A stretch of DNA of 64,000 bases. It comes from DASXHY01 sp036272195 (GTDB taxonomy: Bacteria; Verrucomicrobiota; Verrucomicrobiia; Limisphaerales; DASXHY01). The position numbers and the translations under genes are program-made. The DNA is taken from the NCBI GenBank assembly GCA_036272195.1, contig DATAZE010000031.1, positions 5,790 through 69,789 of the forward strand, in the 5' to 3' direction. The notes under the pieces are model-generated. The model worked only from the letters and a program-made list of their open reading frames with translations. It did not search any database and was not told where the DNA came from. Of this stretch, positions 25,070 to 33,463 are shown piece by piece (positions within the stretch are counted from its first letter, which is position 1; the number at the start of each line of letters is the position of its first letter).

Positions 25070-28000
25070 TCAATCTCGCAAAATGGGAACGCTCAAAGTG
25101 ACCTCGGCGCCTTGTCCGCGTCCGCTTCGGATGTCCAGTTTGCCGTTCAATTCAATGGCCCGCTCGCGCATTCCAACGAGGCCGAAACCGCCCTCCTTCT
25201 CATTGCGGTCGCCGGGATCAAACCCCAGGCCATCGTCTTTCACCCGCAACCGGAATTGTTCTCTTCCAAAATCCAGTTGCATCGTGATTTTCCGCGCCCC
25301 GGAATATTTAACCGAATTAGTGATGGCTTCCTGGCCAATACGCAAAACATTATTCTCGATTACCGGGGCAAGCCGCCTTGGCTTTCCGGTGATCTCGACG
25401 CTGGTCGCGATCTCGGTGCCATCCGCCATTTGTTTTAGAATTCCCTCCAAAGCTGCGCTTAAATTGCTGCTTTCGAGAACATGCGAGCGCATATTCCAAA
25501 TTGAATTGCGCGCCTCCTGCAAACTGGCTCCCACCAGCGTCAGCGCCGTATCCAGATGCTGGAGCACCGTTTCTCCGCTTTGATTTATATGTTTCCTCGC
25601 CAGCCGCAGTTGGACCAGAACGGCCGTCATCCCTTGCGCCAAAGTATCATGAATCTCGCGCGAGAGCCGATTGCGTTCCGACAAAATAGCGTAGAACTCC
25701 GCCTCCGCCATCTGGCGCTGGTGTTGCTGCTGCCGAAGGCGGTTGCGGGAAACCATCACCACCGTCCCGACCGCGATGATTAAAATACTCGTGATTACTC
25801 CAAGCATAAGCGCGATGTGCTGAAGGGTCCACCACGGTGGTGGCTGGACAATTTCTAAATCCGCCGGCGAACGCAAAAGGATTTGAAACGACGGAGGCTG
25901 GGATATTCCCGGTGAAGGCTGCCCTTCATCGCTTGCCAACGTGGAAATTCCGGTGATTCGCACCTTGGCGCCAATTTGCCAGTCCGGACTGGAGCGCCCG
26001 GGAGTCGGCGTCTTTAGCATCGCCTTGAACAACTGCCCGTTCTGGTCAAGCGTTAGAGAAATCCCATTCAGAAAAGATTGGATTTGAGTTAGAACCCCTT
26101 GAACGCTGACTAAATCATCCTCGTGATCAAAGGCCTCATCCAGGTTCGTCAGCACGATCGGCAGGGGCGGCTGCGCGCCGCCAACCTTTCGAAAAATCGC
26201 GTCTTCGAGACGCGGAGCGTTCAATCCAAATGCCGGAAATCCCAACACGTCAATCATGTCCCCGGGCTTCAAATGATCTTGCTGGCTGGTCCGAAAATTT
26301 AATCCTTTGTCGTCTTCACGAATCCAAATGGACGATCCCGATTGGGCGTGCGTCACTATTCCCCGCACATGGACTCGATGCATATAGGCGTAAAAGTTCT
26401 GCGGTGAAAACGTCCAAAGGCTCGCCGGTGAGCGAATCGGAACTGAGAAAGGGTCCGCCGGTGCTCGCTTTTCAATAATTACCTGCGCCTCAGAAGGAAC
26501 CTGCAATGCCGGAACCGATGCCTGTAGTTTTCGATTAAACCGGTTCACGCAAATCCCATCCACCTTCACTTCGGCATCCGGCTCGACCCCTGCGGCAGCA
26601 CGCCGGCTCAGCGTGACTTGCACCAGCCCACCATCCACCTCAACGACGATTCTTTGCACGTCACTTCCCGACTCGGAATTAAAACATTGGCGCACGACTC
26701 CCTTTACTTCAACCCACTGAGAATCCGAAGCGCCGGCCACCAACTCTTGGTACGAGGTGGGCTTTGCCGCCGGTATCGAGGTTGTGCCCAGCTTTTGCGC
26801 CATTTGAACCTGAACAACGGGGGCAAACTGCGAATTCGCGGTGAGGCCCTCGATTTCCAACAGATCTCCCCGATGAAACGGCGCCAGAACGTCCTGCTCG
26901 CTGGCTTGCGTCGTCACACAAATTCCAGCCGTTTGATCCTGCAAGACAATAGTTCGACGGTCAGAATCCGTCTCGACCGTATCCATCATTGTGCCTAATA
27001 AATGCACTGGCACCGATTTGGTTGACTCACTCGCGGTCAAATTCCGGACTTGAGATATGTGAGTCAATACTCGTGCGGGAAGCGGCCGCTCGTCCAGGGC
27101 TGTATGAATAGCGTCGGCCCAGTCCATTCCCAGGACTGCTGCACCAGCGGAATTGGGATGGAGATAGAACGTGCCCTGAACTCCTTTTTCGGGCGTTAGA
27201 GCTGTCAGATAGTTGGTTGAAAAATACTCGAATGCCGATTTGTCTCCCGCAAGGACGTGCCCCGGATGGCGCATCGCGTTCGTGGAAATCAACGCATCTA
27301 TCTCAGGAAAATACGAACGCAGCCGCTCCAGCCCGATCGGCCCATACAAGGCGCCGTTCTGTGTATTAGTCGTGTAAAAAATGGGGCGATGAACAAACAC
27401 ATTGGCCTCTGGATAACTGGCCAGAAATTGATCAATCATGGACTGCAAATTTTCCCGGTACGCAGCGGGCGAAACCGGCGCGCCGTTTGGCCCTCGTTCA
27501 GCGCTGTCGTTGGCGCCAAGCATGATCGAAAAAATTAACTGCCCCGGCTGGTTGGACTCCAGCGAAGCCGCCGCCGTGATCGCGCGCTGAAAATCCGACG
27601 CCGCATTCGTGGAAGGTTTCCAATCCACCGTGGTGTGCCCGCTGTGCCCCTGATTTGACATGTGCACAGCCGCACCCAGCCGTTGGCCAAGGTACTGGGC
27701 GCATTGAACGGATGCCGATTCCACTGCCGGGTTGGAAAGTGTCGCCCCCGCCGTGATGCTATCGCCGATAAAAACGATGTCGTAGCCTGGCAATGCCGAT
27801 CTGATATTTGACATCACCACTCCCGGCGACATTTGTTTGGATTTGGGCCCAACGGAAGCGATGATCGAAACGGTGTCAATATAAGTTGTGTAATCACTGC
27901 CTCCGGAGTACGGAATTGTCGTCGAGACCGGGACAAAAGGGATCGTGCCGCTAAATCGCAACACGTAAGTTCCAGACGCGGGCACAATGAAGTTGTAGGT

Positions 28001-28498
28001 GTAAAAAATCCAATTATTGGATGCCCGCTGACTGGTATTGGTTGGAGTGAAAGTCTCGTTCAGCAGGTCGCCAAGGGAAACTTCAATCGTATTAGGTCCA
28101 AAAGGAACCCGGCCCATGGCATGAAAAGCCAGTTTGTAAGCCCCGGCCGCCAGTGTGAGCGTCTGAGAAATTGATCCCACTCCCTGGAGAAATGCCGCGT
28201 TCGAACCATCGTCAATCACCTTGGTTTCAAAGTAGCTCGATCCGCGGCTGCTGATAATCCCATCATAGGCGCCTCCGCCCGAAACTCCAAAAGCCCAGCC
28301 GACAACTGCGTTCGTGGCGAGCCCCCCGTAAGAAACTGTATAAATATCGTTCGCCAGTTCCGGGGTTACCGACTCGAAACTCCCATTTACGACTAGGTTC
28401 TGGGCCTTACTGAATAGTGGCCATAATAATAGCACCATGGCCAGCAGCCATCTGGCCTGTGCCGAAGACGGTTTAGAGTTATGTGCGCTGCCGTTCAA
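25070..28498 (-). CDS. Histidine kinase with an extracytoplasmic GDSL hydrolase domain (module B)
   Basis: 1142 residues, one uninterrupted frame. Signal segment 1-33; galactose-binding-like domain 34-214 (NLVVNGSFES, AAFLQGVGSISQT, AMGR); SGNH/GDSL hydrolase 237-468 (GDSIT with Ser247, NQGHSG, GAND with Asn330, His447 in FYLHPN); OB-like beta repeats about 475-885; transmembrane helix about 893-916; HisKA_3 domain with His950 in SREIHDTLAQG; ATPase domain 1040-1140 (IGQEAITNSVKYS, DDGLGFDP, GFGLVGMRERA). The first two domains copy those of the secreted hydrolase at 17569. OB-like repeats before a HisKA_3 core are familiar; the added hydrolase is not. It may sense the ligand by binding or cleaving it. 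Confidence 0.9.
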   Translation of the reverse strand: MNGSAHNSKPSSAQARWLLAMVLLLWPLFSKAQNLVVNGSFESVTPELANDIYTVSYGGLATNAVVGWAFGVSGGGAYDGIISSRGSSYFETKVIDDGSNAAFLQGVGSISQTLTLAAGAYKLAFHAMGRVPFGPNTIEVSLGDLLNETFTPTNTSQRASNNWIFYTYNFIVPASGTYVLRFSGTIPFVPVSTTIPYSGGSDYTTYIDTVSIIASVGPKSKQMSPGVVMSNIRSALPGYDIVFIGDSITAGATLSNPAVESASVQCAQYLGQRLGAAVHMSNQGHSGHTTVDWKPSTNAASDFQRAITAAASLESNQPGQLIFSIMLGANDSAERGPNGAPVSPAAYRENLQSMIDQFLASYPEANVFVHRPIFYTTNTQNGALYGPIGLERLRSYFPEIDALISTNAMRHPGHVLAGDKSAFEYFSTNYLTALTPEKGVQGTFYLHPNSAGAAVLGMDWADAIHTALDERPLPARVLTHISQVRNLTASESTKSVPVHLLGTMMDTVETDSDRRTIVLQDQTAGICVTTQASEQDVLAPFHRGDLLEIEGLTANSQFAPVVQVQMAQKLGTTSIPAAKPTSYQELVAGASDSQWVEVKGVVRQCFNSESGSDVQRIVVEVDGGLVQVTLSRRAAAGVEPDAEVKVDGICVNRFNRKLQASVPALQVPSEAQVIIEKRAPADPFSVPIRSPASLWTFSPQNFYAYMHRVHVRGIVTHAQSGSSIWIREDDKGLNFRTSQQDHLKPGDMIDVLGFPAFGLNAPRLEDAIFRKVGGAQPPLPIVLTNLDEAFDHEDDLVSVQGVLTQIQSFLNGISLTLDQNGQLFKAMLKTPTPGRSSPDWQIGAKVRITGISTLASDEGQPSPGISQPPSFQILLRSPADLEIVQPPPWWTLQHIALMLGVITSILIIAVGTVVMVSRNRLRQQQHQRQMAEAEFYAILSERNRLSREIHDTLAQGMTAVLVQLRLARKHINQSGETVLQHLDTALTLVGASLQEARNSIWNMRSHVLESSNLSAALEGILKQMADGTEIATSVEITGKPRRLAPVIENNVLRIGQEAITNSVKYSGARKITMQLDFGREQFRLRVKDDGLGFDPGDRNEKEGGFGLVGMRERAIELNGKLDIRSGRGQGAEVTLSVPILRD

Positions 28499-28595
28499 AG
28501 TGGGTGATTTTATTTCGACGCGTGGATTTTGTCGATTCGCTTGCTTAGGGGACGAAACATGATCAAGTTCGTACTTTTATGTTAGGATGGCATGG

Positions 28596-28639
28596 GATTG
28601 GGCTTTCCCTCGATTGACGAATCGGGGGCATGCCCAATC
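28596..28639. promoter_or_regulatory. Interrupted hairpin upstream of the GDSL-kinase gene
   Basis: GATTGGGC (28596-28603) pairs with GCCCAATC (28632-28639), with inner CCC/GGG and CGATT/AATCG pairs around a GACG loop. It lies about 100 bases upstream of the kinase ATG at 28498. It could be a dyad operator or an RNA structure in the leader; position and symmetry are the only evidence. Confidence 0.35.
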
Positions 28640-28665
28640 ATACTCAAGCGCTGGAAAATTACGAT

Positions 28666-28681
28666 TCACCCATTCGGGTGA
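28666..28681. promoter_or_regulatory. Palindrome in the kinase/permease intergenic region
   Basis: TCACCC ATTC GGGTGA is a perfect six-base inverted repeat with a four-base spacer. The geometry resembles the palindrome at 13964-13981 but the sequence differs. It lies between the divergent GDSL-kinase and ABC permease genes. Confidence 0.35.
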
Positions 28682-28874
28682 TTCTAAAGCACTCTGCTGA
28701 TTTGATAGGAGTTACAACTTTCCGGCGCTATTTCTTTGCCTGCGGCCAGTCTGGACTGGCATGATCTTCGAGAAGTCACCGTGAGTTATCCACCCTCGCG
28801 GAGACAGGTTTGCGTTCCTCTGCGGTTAAAAATTTCCCATACAAATCCACGCCCCTCCGGTGTCCTTGTCTGTG

Positions 28875-31352
28875 ATGGCCGCTTTTTTGAACGACTTGCG
28901 CATTGCCTTGCACGCGCTGATTCATAAACCGGGGTTCACTTGCGTGGCCGCCGCGACTCTTGCCTTGGGAATTGGCCTGACCTCCGCCATGTTCGCGGTC
29001 GTTGAAGGGGTCTTATTGACGCCTCCGCCGTATCCAAGTCCTGAACGCGTCGTTTGCCTCTCGGCGGGCAAGGAAGACCAGCCTTACGAAGGGCGTTGCC
29101 CCGTAAAGACGTGGGTTGCCTGGCACGATGAAGCGCATTGCTTTGAATCCATCGCGCCGTATTGGTGGAGTTTTGAGTACCTGATTCGTGAGGATGGCAG
29201 CCAATTCATCCAGGGCCTTGACGTCACAACAAATTATTTTGGCCTCATCGGCGTCAAGCCGCTTCTGGGGCAAACATTTTCCCCATCACTCGGCATCATG
29301 AGATCGGACTCCATTGCGGGATTTTCCGAGATCATTCTCGGTTACGATCTTTGGCAAAAAACCTTCAAGGGAGATCCGCACATTATCGGACAGGCCATTC
29401 ACATCAGCCGGATTGACGAACCGCTGACCGTTATTGGGGTCATGCCGCCCGGCCTGAGATTTCTTCCGGCGGACAATAATAACAACGAACCCAACTTCGA
29501 CGTCAACGCGCCGGTGGATTACTGGCGACCCGTGATGGTCCGCGAAAGCAAACTTAAATACGAGCAGTGCGATGTCATCGGCCGCTTGCGGCCCGGCGTG
29601 ACTTCGAGCCAGGCACAAGCCGAATTGGCGGTCATCGCTGGCCGACACGCGCGCGCTGAAGGCGTGTCTGGCGGCGTCAAAGTGAAGACGGGCTCATTGA
29701 TGACTCTGCTGAACCGCGAAGGACGCCGTCTGCTTCTGCCCTTGCTCGGCGCCGTGGCCCTGCTGTTTTTGATTGCGTGCGGCAACGTCGCCGGCCTGCT
29801 GCTCGCTCGCGGCTTGCGGCAACAACGGGAATATGCCGTACGCTGCGCCCTTGGCGCGGGTCGCGCACAACTTTTCTCGGCCGCGATTGCCGAACCGTTG
29901 CTGCTTGCGCTCTTTGGCGGTCTCATCGGAAGCGGTTTGGCGGTGGCCATCGTCAAAATTATCAAGATGATTAGTGGCTTCGCAATTCCACGCTTGGATA
30001 TGGTGACGGTAGGCTGGCCGGTTATTGGAGCCGCCTTTGGCCTGGCGTTTTTGGCGGCCATCCTCGCGGGTGCGCTGCCTGCCCTTCGCGCCTGCCAATC
30101 CGACCCGGCCTCCGCCATGAGCAGCGGCGGACGCAGCGGCAGTATCGGACGCGCGCAACGCCGGTTGCTCGCCGCCGCCGCAGTCGTGCAAATTGTCCTC
30201 ACCGTTGTTTTGCTGATCGGCGCGGGCTTGCTGCTTGGGACGGTCGCCAACCTGGCCCGGCTCAATCCCGGCTTCAATACTAAAAATATCTTAACGCTCA
30301 GCGTTACTCCGATGGAGGATGATTTTATGGGTTTTCACAAACGCGCGTTGGAGCGTGTTTCGGCCTTGCCCGGAGTCGAAAAAGCCGCGTTCGCGTGGGG
30401 CGTACCTTTCACCGGCAACAAATGGACCGGCCTGTTCACCGTCGAAGGCCAGTCCGATGACAAGCCGGCGAATAAAACCATCGTCAGCGAGCGCGCCATC
30501 ACGCCCGGCTACTTTGACGCGCTGAAGATGCACCTCGTCATCGGCCGGGATTTTCGGGCGAGCGATACTTGGGATAACTGGGCCAACAAGGCGATTCCCG
30601 CACCCGGCGATACCCAGTTCGTTGGCATCATCAATCAAACGATGGCGCGGCAGCGTTTCGGGAACGCCAGTTGCATCGGAAAAATACTCTACACTCAATT
30701 TTTTCCGAAGCGTCCGATGAAGGTCATTGGCGTGGTCGAAGACATGCGCAGCGATTCCCTGGCGGGCAATCCTGGGCCGGAAGCCTACTTTTGTTATTGG
30801 CAGGTTCCCGCCTTCACCAAGCATCTGCTTGTCAAATCCGCTTCCGACCCGCGCGCGCTTGTTGCCGCGGTTCAGCATGCATTGCACTCGGTTGATCCCA
30901 GAGTCGCGGTGGATCATGTAAAAACCCTCGACCAAATCCGCGCTGATTCCATCGCCGCTCAGGTGTTCGCGATGCGGCTCCTCGCGGGCTTCGCCGCTAT
31001 CGGAGCCGTTCTTGCTTTGGTTGGAATCTATGGCGTCATTTCGCTTTCGGTAAATTCCAGGAATCGCGAAATCGCCATTCGCATGGCCGTCGGTGCGCAA
31101 CGTCGCGATGTCCTGACGCTGGTCCTGGCCGAAAGTTTGAAACTCATCGCCACCGGTGTGACCGTGGGAATCGCCGTGGCGCTGGCTCTGGGGCGGGTTT
31201 TGCGAGCCTATCTTTTCGGCGTCGGTCCGGCGGATCCGCTTACCATCATTTCAGTTTCCGTGCTGTTTGTGGTCATCGCGCTGTTTGCCTGTTACTTCCC
31301 CGCGCGCCGGGCGACCCGCACCGATCCGGTCACGGCGCTGCGCTGCGAATGA
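28875..31352 (+). CDS. ABC transporter permease, MacB/FtsX type with duplicated domain
   Basis: 825 residues from the ATG at 28875; a GTG at 28860 is also in frame. The layout is: N-terminal membrane helix (FTCVAAATLALGIGLTSAMF), periplasmic MacB_PCD domain, three membrane helices with the FtsX domain (PLLGAVALLFLIACGNVAGL), then a second periplasmic domain and a second FtsX domain ending in ARRATRTDPVTALR. This double layout is typical of the large permeases common in Acidobacteria and Verrucomicrobia. The ATPase and membrane-fusion genes follow at 9-base gaps, so it belongs to a MacAB-like export complex. The substrate is unknown. Confidence 0.88.
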   Translation: MAAFLNDLRIALHALIHKPGFTCVAAATLALGIGLTSAMFAVVEGVLLTPPPYPSPERVVCLSAGKEDQPYEGRCPVKTWVAWHDEAHCFESIAPYWWSFEYLIREDGSQFIQGLDVTTNYFGLIGVKPLLGQTFSPSLGIMRSDSIAGFSEIILGYDLWQKTFKGDPHIIGQAIHISRIDEPLTVIGVMPPGLRFLPADNNNNEPNFDVNAPVDYWRPVMVRESKLKYEQCDVIGRLRPGVTSSQAQAELAVIAGRHARAEGVSGGVKVKTGSLMTLLNREGRRLLLPLLGAVALLFLIACGNVAGLLLARGLRQQREYAVRCALGAGRAQLFSAAIAEPLLLALFGGLIGSGLAVAIVKIIKMISGFAIPRLDMVTVGWPVIGAAFGLAFLAAILAGALPALRACQSDPASAMSSGGRSGSIGRAQRRLLAAAAVVQIVLTVVLLIGAGLLLGTVANLARLNPGFNTKNILTLSVTPMEDDFMGFHKRALERVSALPGVEKAAFAWGVPFTGNKWTGLFTVEGQSDDKPANKTIVSERAITPGYFDALKMHLVIGRDFRASDTWDNWANKAIPAPGDTQFVGIINQTMARQRFGNASCIGKILYTQFFPKRPMKVIGVVEDMRSDSLAGNPGPEAYFCYWQVPAFTKHLLVKSASDPRALVAAVQHALHSVDPRVAVDHVKTLDQIRADSIAAQVFAMRLLAGFAAIGAVLALVGIYGVISLSVNSRNREIAIRMAVGAQRRDVLTLVLAESLKLIATGVTVGIAVALALGRVLRAYLFGVGPADPLTIISVSVLFVVIALFACYFPARRATRTDPVTALRCE

Positions 31353-31361
31353 TTTGAAATT

Positions 31362-32048
31362 ATGCCAACACCCGCGCCACTGATCGAACTCAAGAGCATC
31401 GAGAAGATTTTTTTGACCGACGAACTTGAAACGCACGCGCTCGCGAAGGTGAGTTTTGAAATCCGCCCCGGCGATTACGTTGCTATTTCCGGCCCGTCCG
31501 GCTGCGGCAAATCAACGCTGCTGGCCATTCTCGGATTGCTGGATTCGCCGACCGGCGGCCGGTACGAATTGCGCGGCGAAAGCGTCGGGCGCCTGGGCTA
31601 TGCCCAACGCGCGCGCGTCCGCAATCGCGAAATCGGCTTCATTTTCCAAAGCTTCAATCTCATCGGCGACTTGACCGTTTGGGAAAACGTCGCCCTGCCG
31701 CTCACCTACCGCGGTTTGGATTTCGCCGAACGCCACGAGCGAGTGGATGAAGCGCTCGCAAAAGTCGGCATGACGGCGCGCGCGAAGCATTACCCGCAGC
31801 AACTTTCTGGCGGCCAGCAACAGCGTGTGGCCGTCGCCCGCGCCTTGGGTGGCCGTCCTTCCATTTTGCTTGCCGACGAACCCACCGGAAATCTCGATTC
31901 AAAAAATGGCGACGCCGTGATGGGCTTGCTGTGTGAATTGCATGCCGACGGCGCAACGATTTGCCTCGTCACGCACGATCCAAATTACGCGCGCGATGCG
32001 CAAAGAACCATTCACATGCTGGACGGCCAGATTATTACCGGAGTTTGA
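31362..32048 (+). CDS. ABC transporter ATP-binding protein, MacB/LolD type
   Basis: 228 residues with a full set of ABC motifs: Walker A GPSGCGKST, Q-loop IFQSFNL, signature LSGGQQQRVAVARAL, Walker B ILLADEPTGNLD and the switch His in LVTHD. The TGNLDS wording is typical of the LolD/MacB branch that powers mechanical transmission through FtsX-type permeases. It sits between the permease and the HlyD-like adaptor with gaps of nine bases on either side. Confidence 0.94.
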   Translation: MPTPAPLIELKSIEKIFLTDELETHALAKVSFEIRPGDYVAISGPSGCGKSTLLAILGLLDSPTGGRYELRGESVGRLGYAQRARVRNREIGFIFQSFNLIGDLTVWENVALPLTYRGLDFAERHERVDEALAKVGMTARAKHYPQQLSGGQQQRVAVARALGGRPSILLADEPTGNLDSKNGDAVMGLLCELHADGATICLVTHDPNYARDAQRTIHMLDGQIITGV

Positions 32049-32057
32049 TTATTCATT

Positions 32058-33329
32058 ATGGACCTTCCCATCTCAGCCGAAATCCGCAAACGCCGCCGGT
32101 CGCGCCGCTGGCTCATTATCGGCGCCGTGGCCGTCACGCTGGCGGTGGTCACGTTCGCGCTTTCGCGCCTCAAGCCAGCCGCGCCGTCCGTGGAAAGAGC
32201 TTCGCTCTTTCTGGACACGGTTAAACGCGGCGAGATGCTCTGCCAAGTGCGCGGCAATGGTACGCTCGTGCCGGAAGATACCCGCTGGATTCCGACGCTA
32301 AACGCCGGGCGCGTGGAACGCATTCTGGTATTGCCGGGAGCGGCCGTCAAAGCAGACACGGTGCTGGTGGAGTTGGCGAATCCAGAGGTGGATCAGGCGG
32401 TCTTCGACACCGAGTGGCAGCTTAAAGGCGCTGAAGCCGACCTCGCCAAACTCCGCGTGCAGCTAAAAACGGACGAATTGACCCAGCGCAAAGAAGTTGC
32501 CACTGCCGAGGCCGACTACAGCAACGCCAAACTCGAATGCGCGATCGAAACCGACCTCTTCAAATCCGGCATCGCTCCCCAAGCAATTTTAACGCAAGCC
32601 AAAACCAAAGCCGATGAATCGTCCAAACTTCTCGATATTGAACGCGAGCGCCTCGCCGCGATGGCCGATTCCGCGAAAGCGCAACTCGACGCGCAGGACG
32701 CCAAAATCGCGCAGCTTCGCGCCCAACTTGAGTTGAAGCAAAATCAGCGGGCCGCCCTTAAGATTCGCGCCGGCATGGACGGCGTCCTCCAGCGCTTGGG
32801 CGACATGAACAACCCGCTTCAGGAAGGCCAGCAACTGGCCGCTGGCGCATCGGTGGCTCGCGTCGCCAACATGGCGAAACTCAAGGCCGCCATAAAAATC
32901 GCCGAAACCCAGGCCAGGGACGTGCAGATAGATCAACCCGCGCAGATAGACACGCACAATGGCCTCATCACCGGTCATGTCGTTCGAGTTGATCCCGCCG
33001 TCGAAAACGGAACGATTACTGTGGATGTCGCGCTGGATTCTCCGCTTCCCAAAGGCGCGCGCCCGGATTTGAGTGTGGATGGGACCGTCGAAATCGCGCG
33101 ATTAAAAAATGTCCTCTACGTCGGTCGTCCGGTGCAGGCGGATGCGGACAACCAGCTTGGGCTTTTCAAGGTGACTGATGGCGGGGTTGGTGCGCTGCGT
33201 ATCCTCGTCAAATTTGGCCGCAGTTCGGTCAGCACCATCGAAATCCTCACGGGTCTTCAAGTCGGCGACCAAATCATCGTGTCCGACATGTCGCAATGGG
33301 ACACTCACGACCGCCTCAGGCTGAATTGA
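32058..33329 (+). CDS. HlyD/MacA-like periplasmic adaptor subunit
   Basis: 423 residues. An N-terminal membrane anchor (WLIIGAVAVTLAVVTFAL) is followed by the first half of a biotinyl-lipoyl-like domain (VRGNGTLVPED, VLPGAAVKADTVLVEL), a long coiled coil (about 110-225; rich in K, E, A and Q), the second lipoyl half (IRAGMDGVLQRL) and beta-barrel domains up to the C-terminus. It links the inner-membrane ABC complex to an outer-membrane channel; no TolC-like gene is in the window. It is the last gene of the export operon. Confidence 0.88.
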   Translation: MDLPISAEIRKRRRSRRWLIIGAVAVTLAVVTFALSRLKPAAPSVERASLFLDTVKRGEMLCQVRGNGTLVPEDTRWIPTLNAGRVERILVLPGAAVKADTVLVELANPEVDQAVFDTEWQLKGAEADLAKLRVQLKTDELTQRKEVATAEADYSNAKLECAIETDLFKSGIAPQAILTQAKTKADESSKLLDIERERLAAMADSAKAQLDAQDAKIAQLRAQLELKQNQRAALKIRAGMDGVLQRLGDMNNPLQEGQQLAAGASVARVANMAKLKAAIKIAETQARDVQIDQPAQIDTHNGLITGHVVRVDPAVENGTITVDVALDSPLPKGARPDLSVDGTVEIARLKNVLYVGRPVQADADNQLGLFKVTDGGVGALRILVKFGRSSVSTIEILTGLQVGDQIIVSDMSQWDTHDRLRLN

Positions 33330-33463
33330 CCCACCAACTCCCACTTAGTGCTCGCCATAGGCAGCCAGATTGCCAATAAAATTTCTCTCAAGTTCCAGTG
33401 AATTCCCTTGAAGCGAACATAAGGATTCTGTCATTTTTCCGGCAACCCACTTCTGAAGAACAC

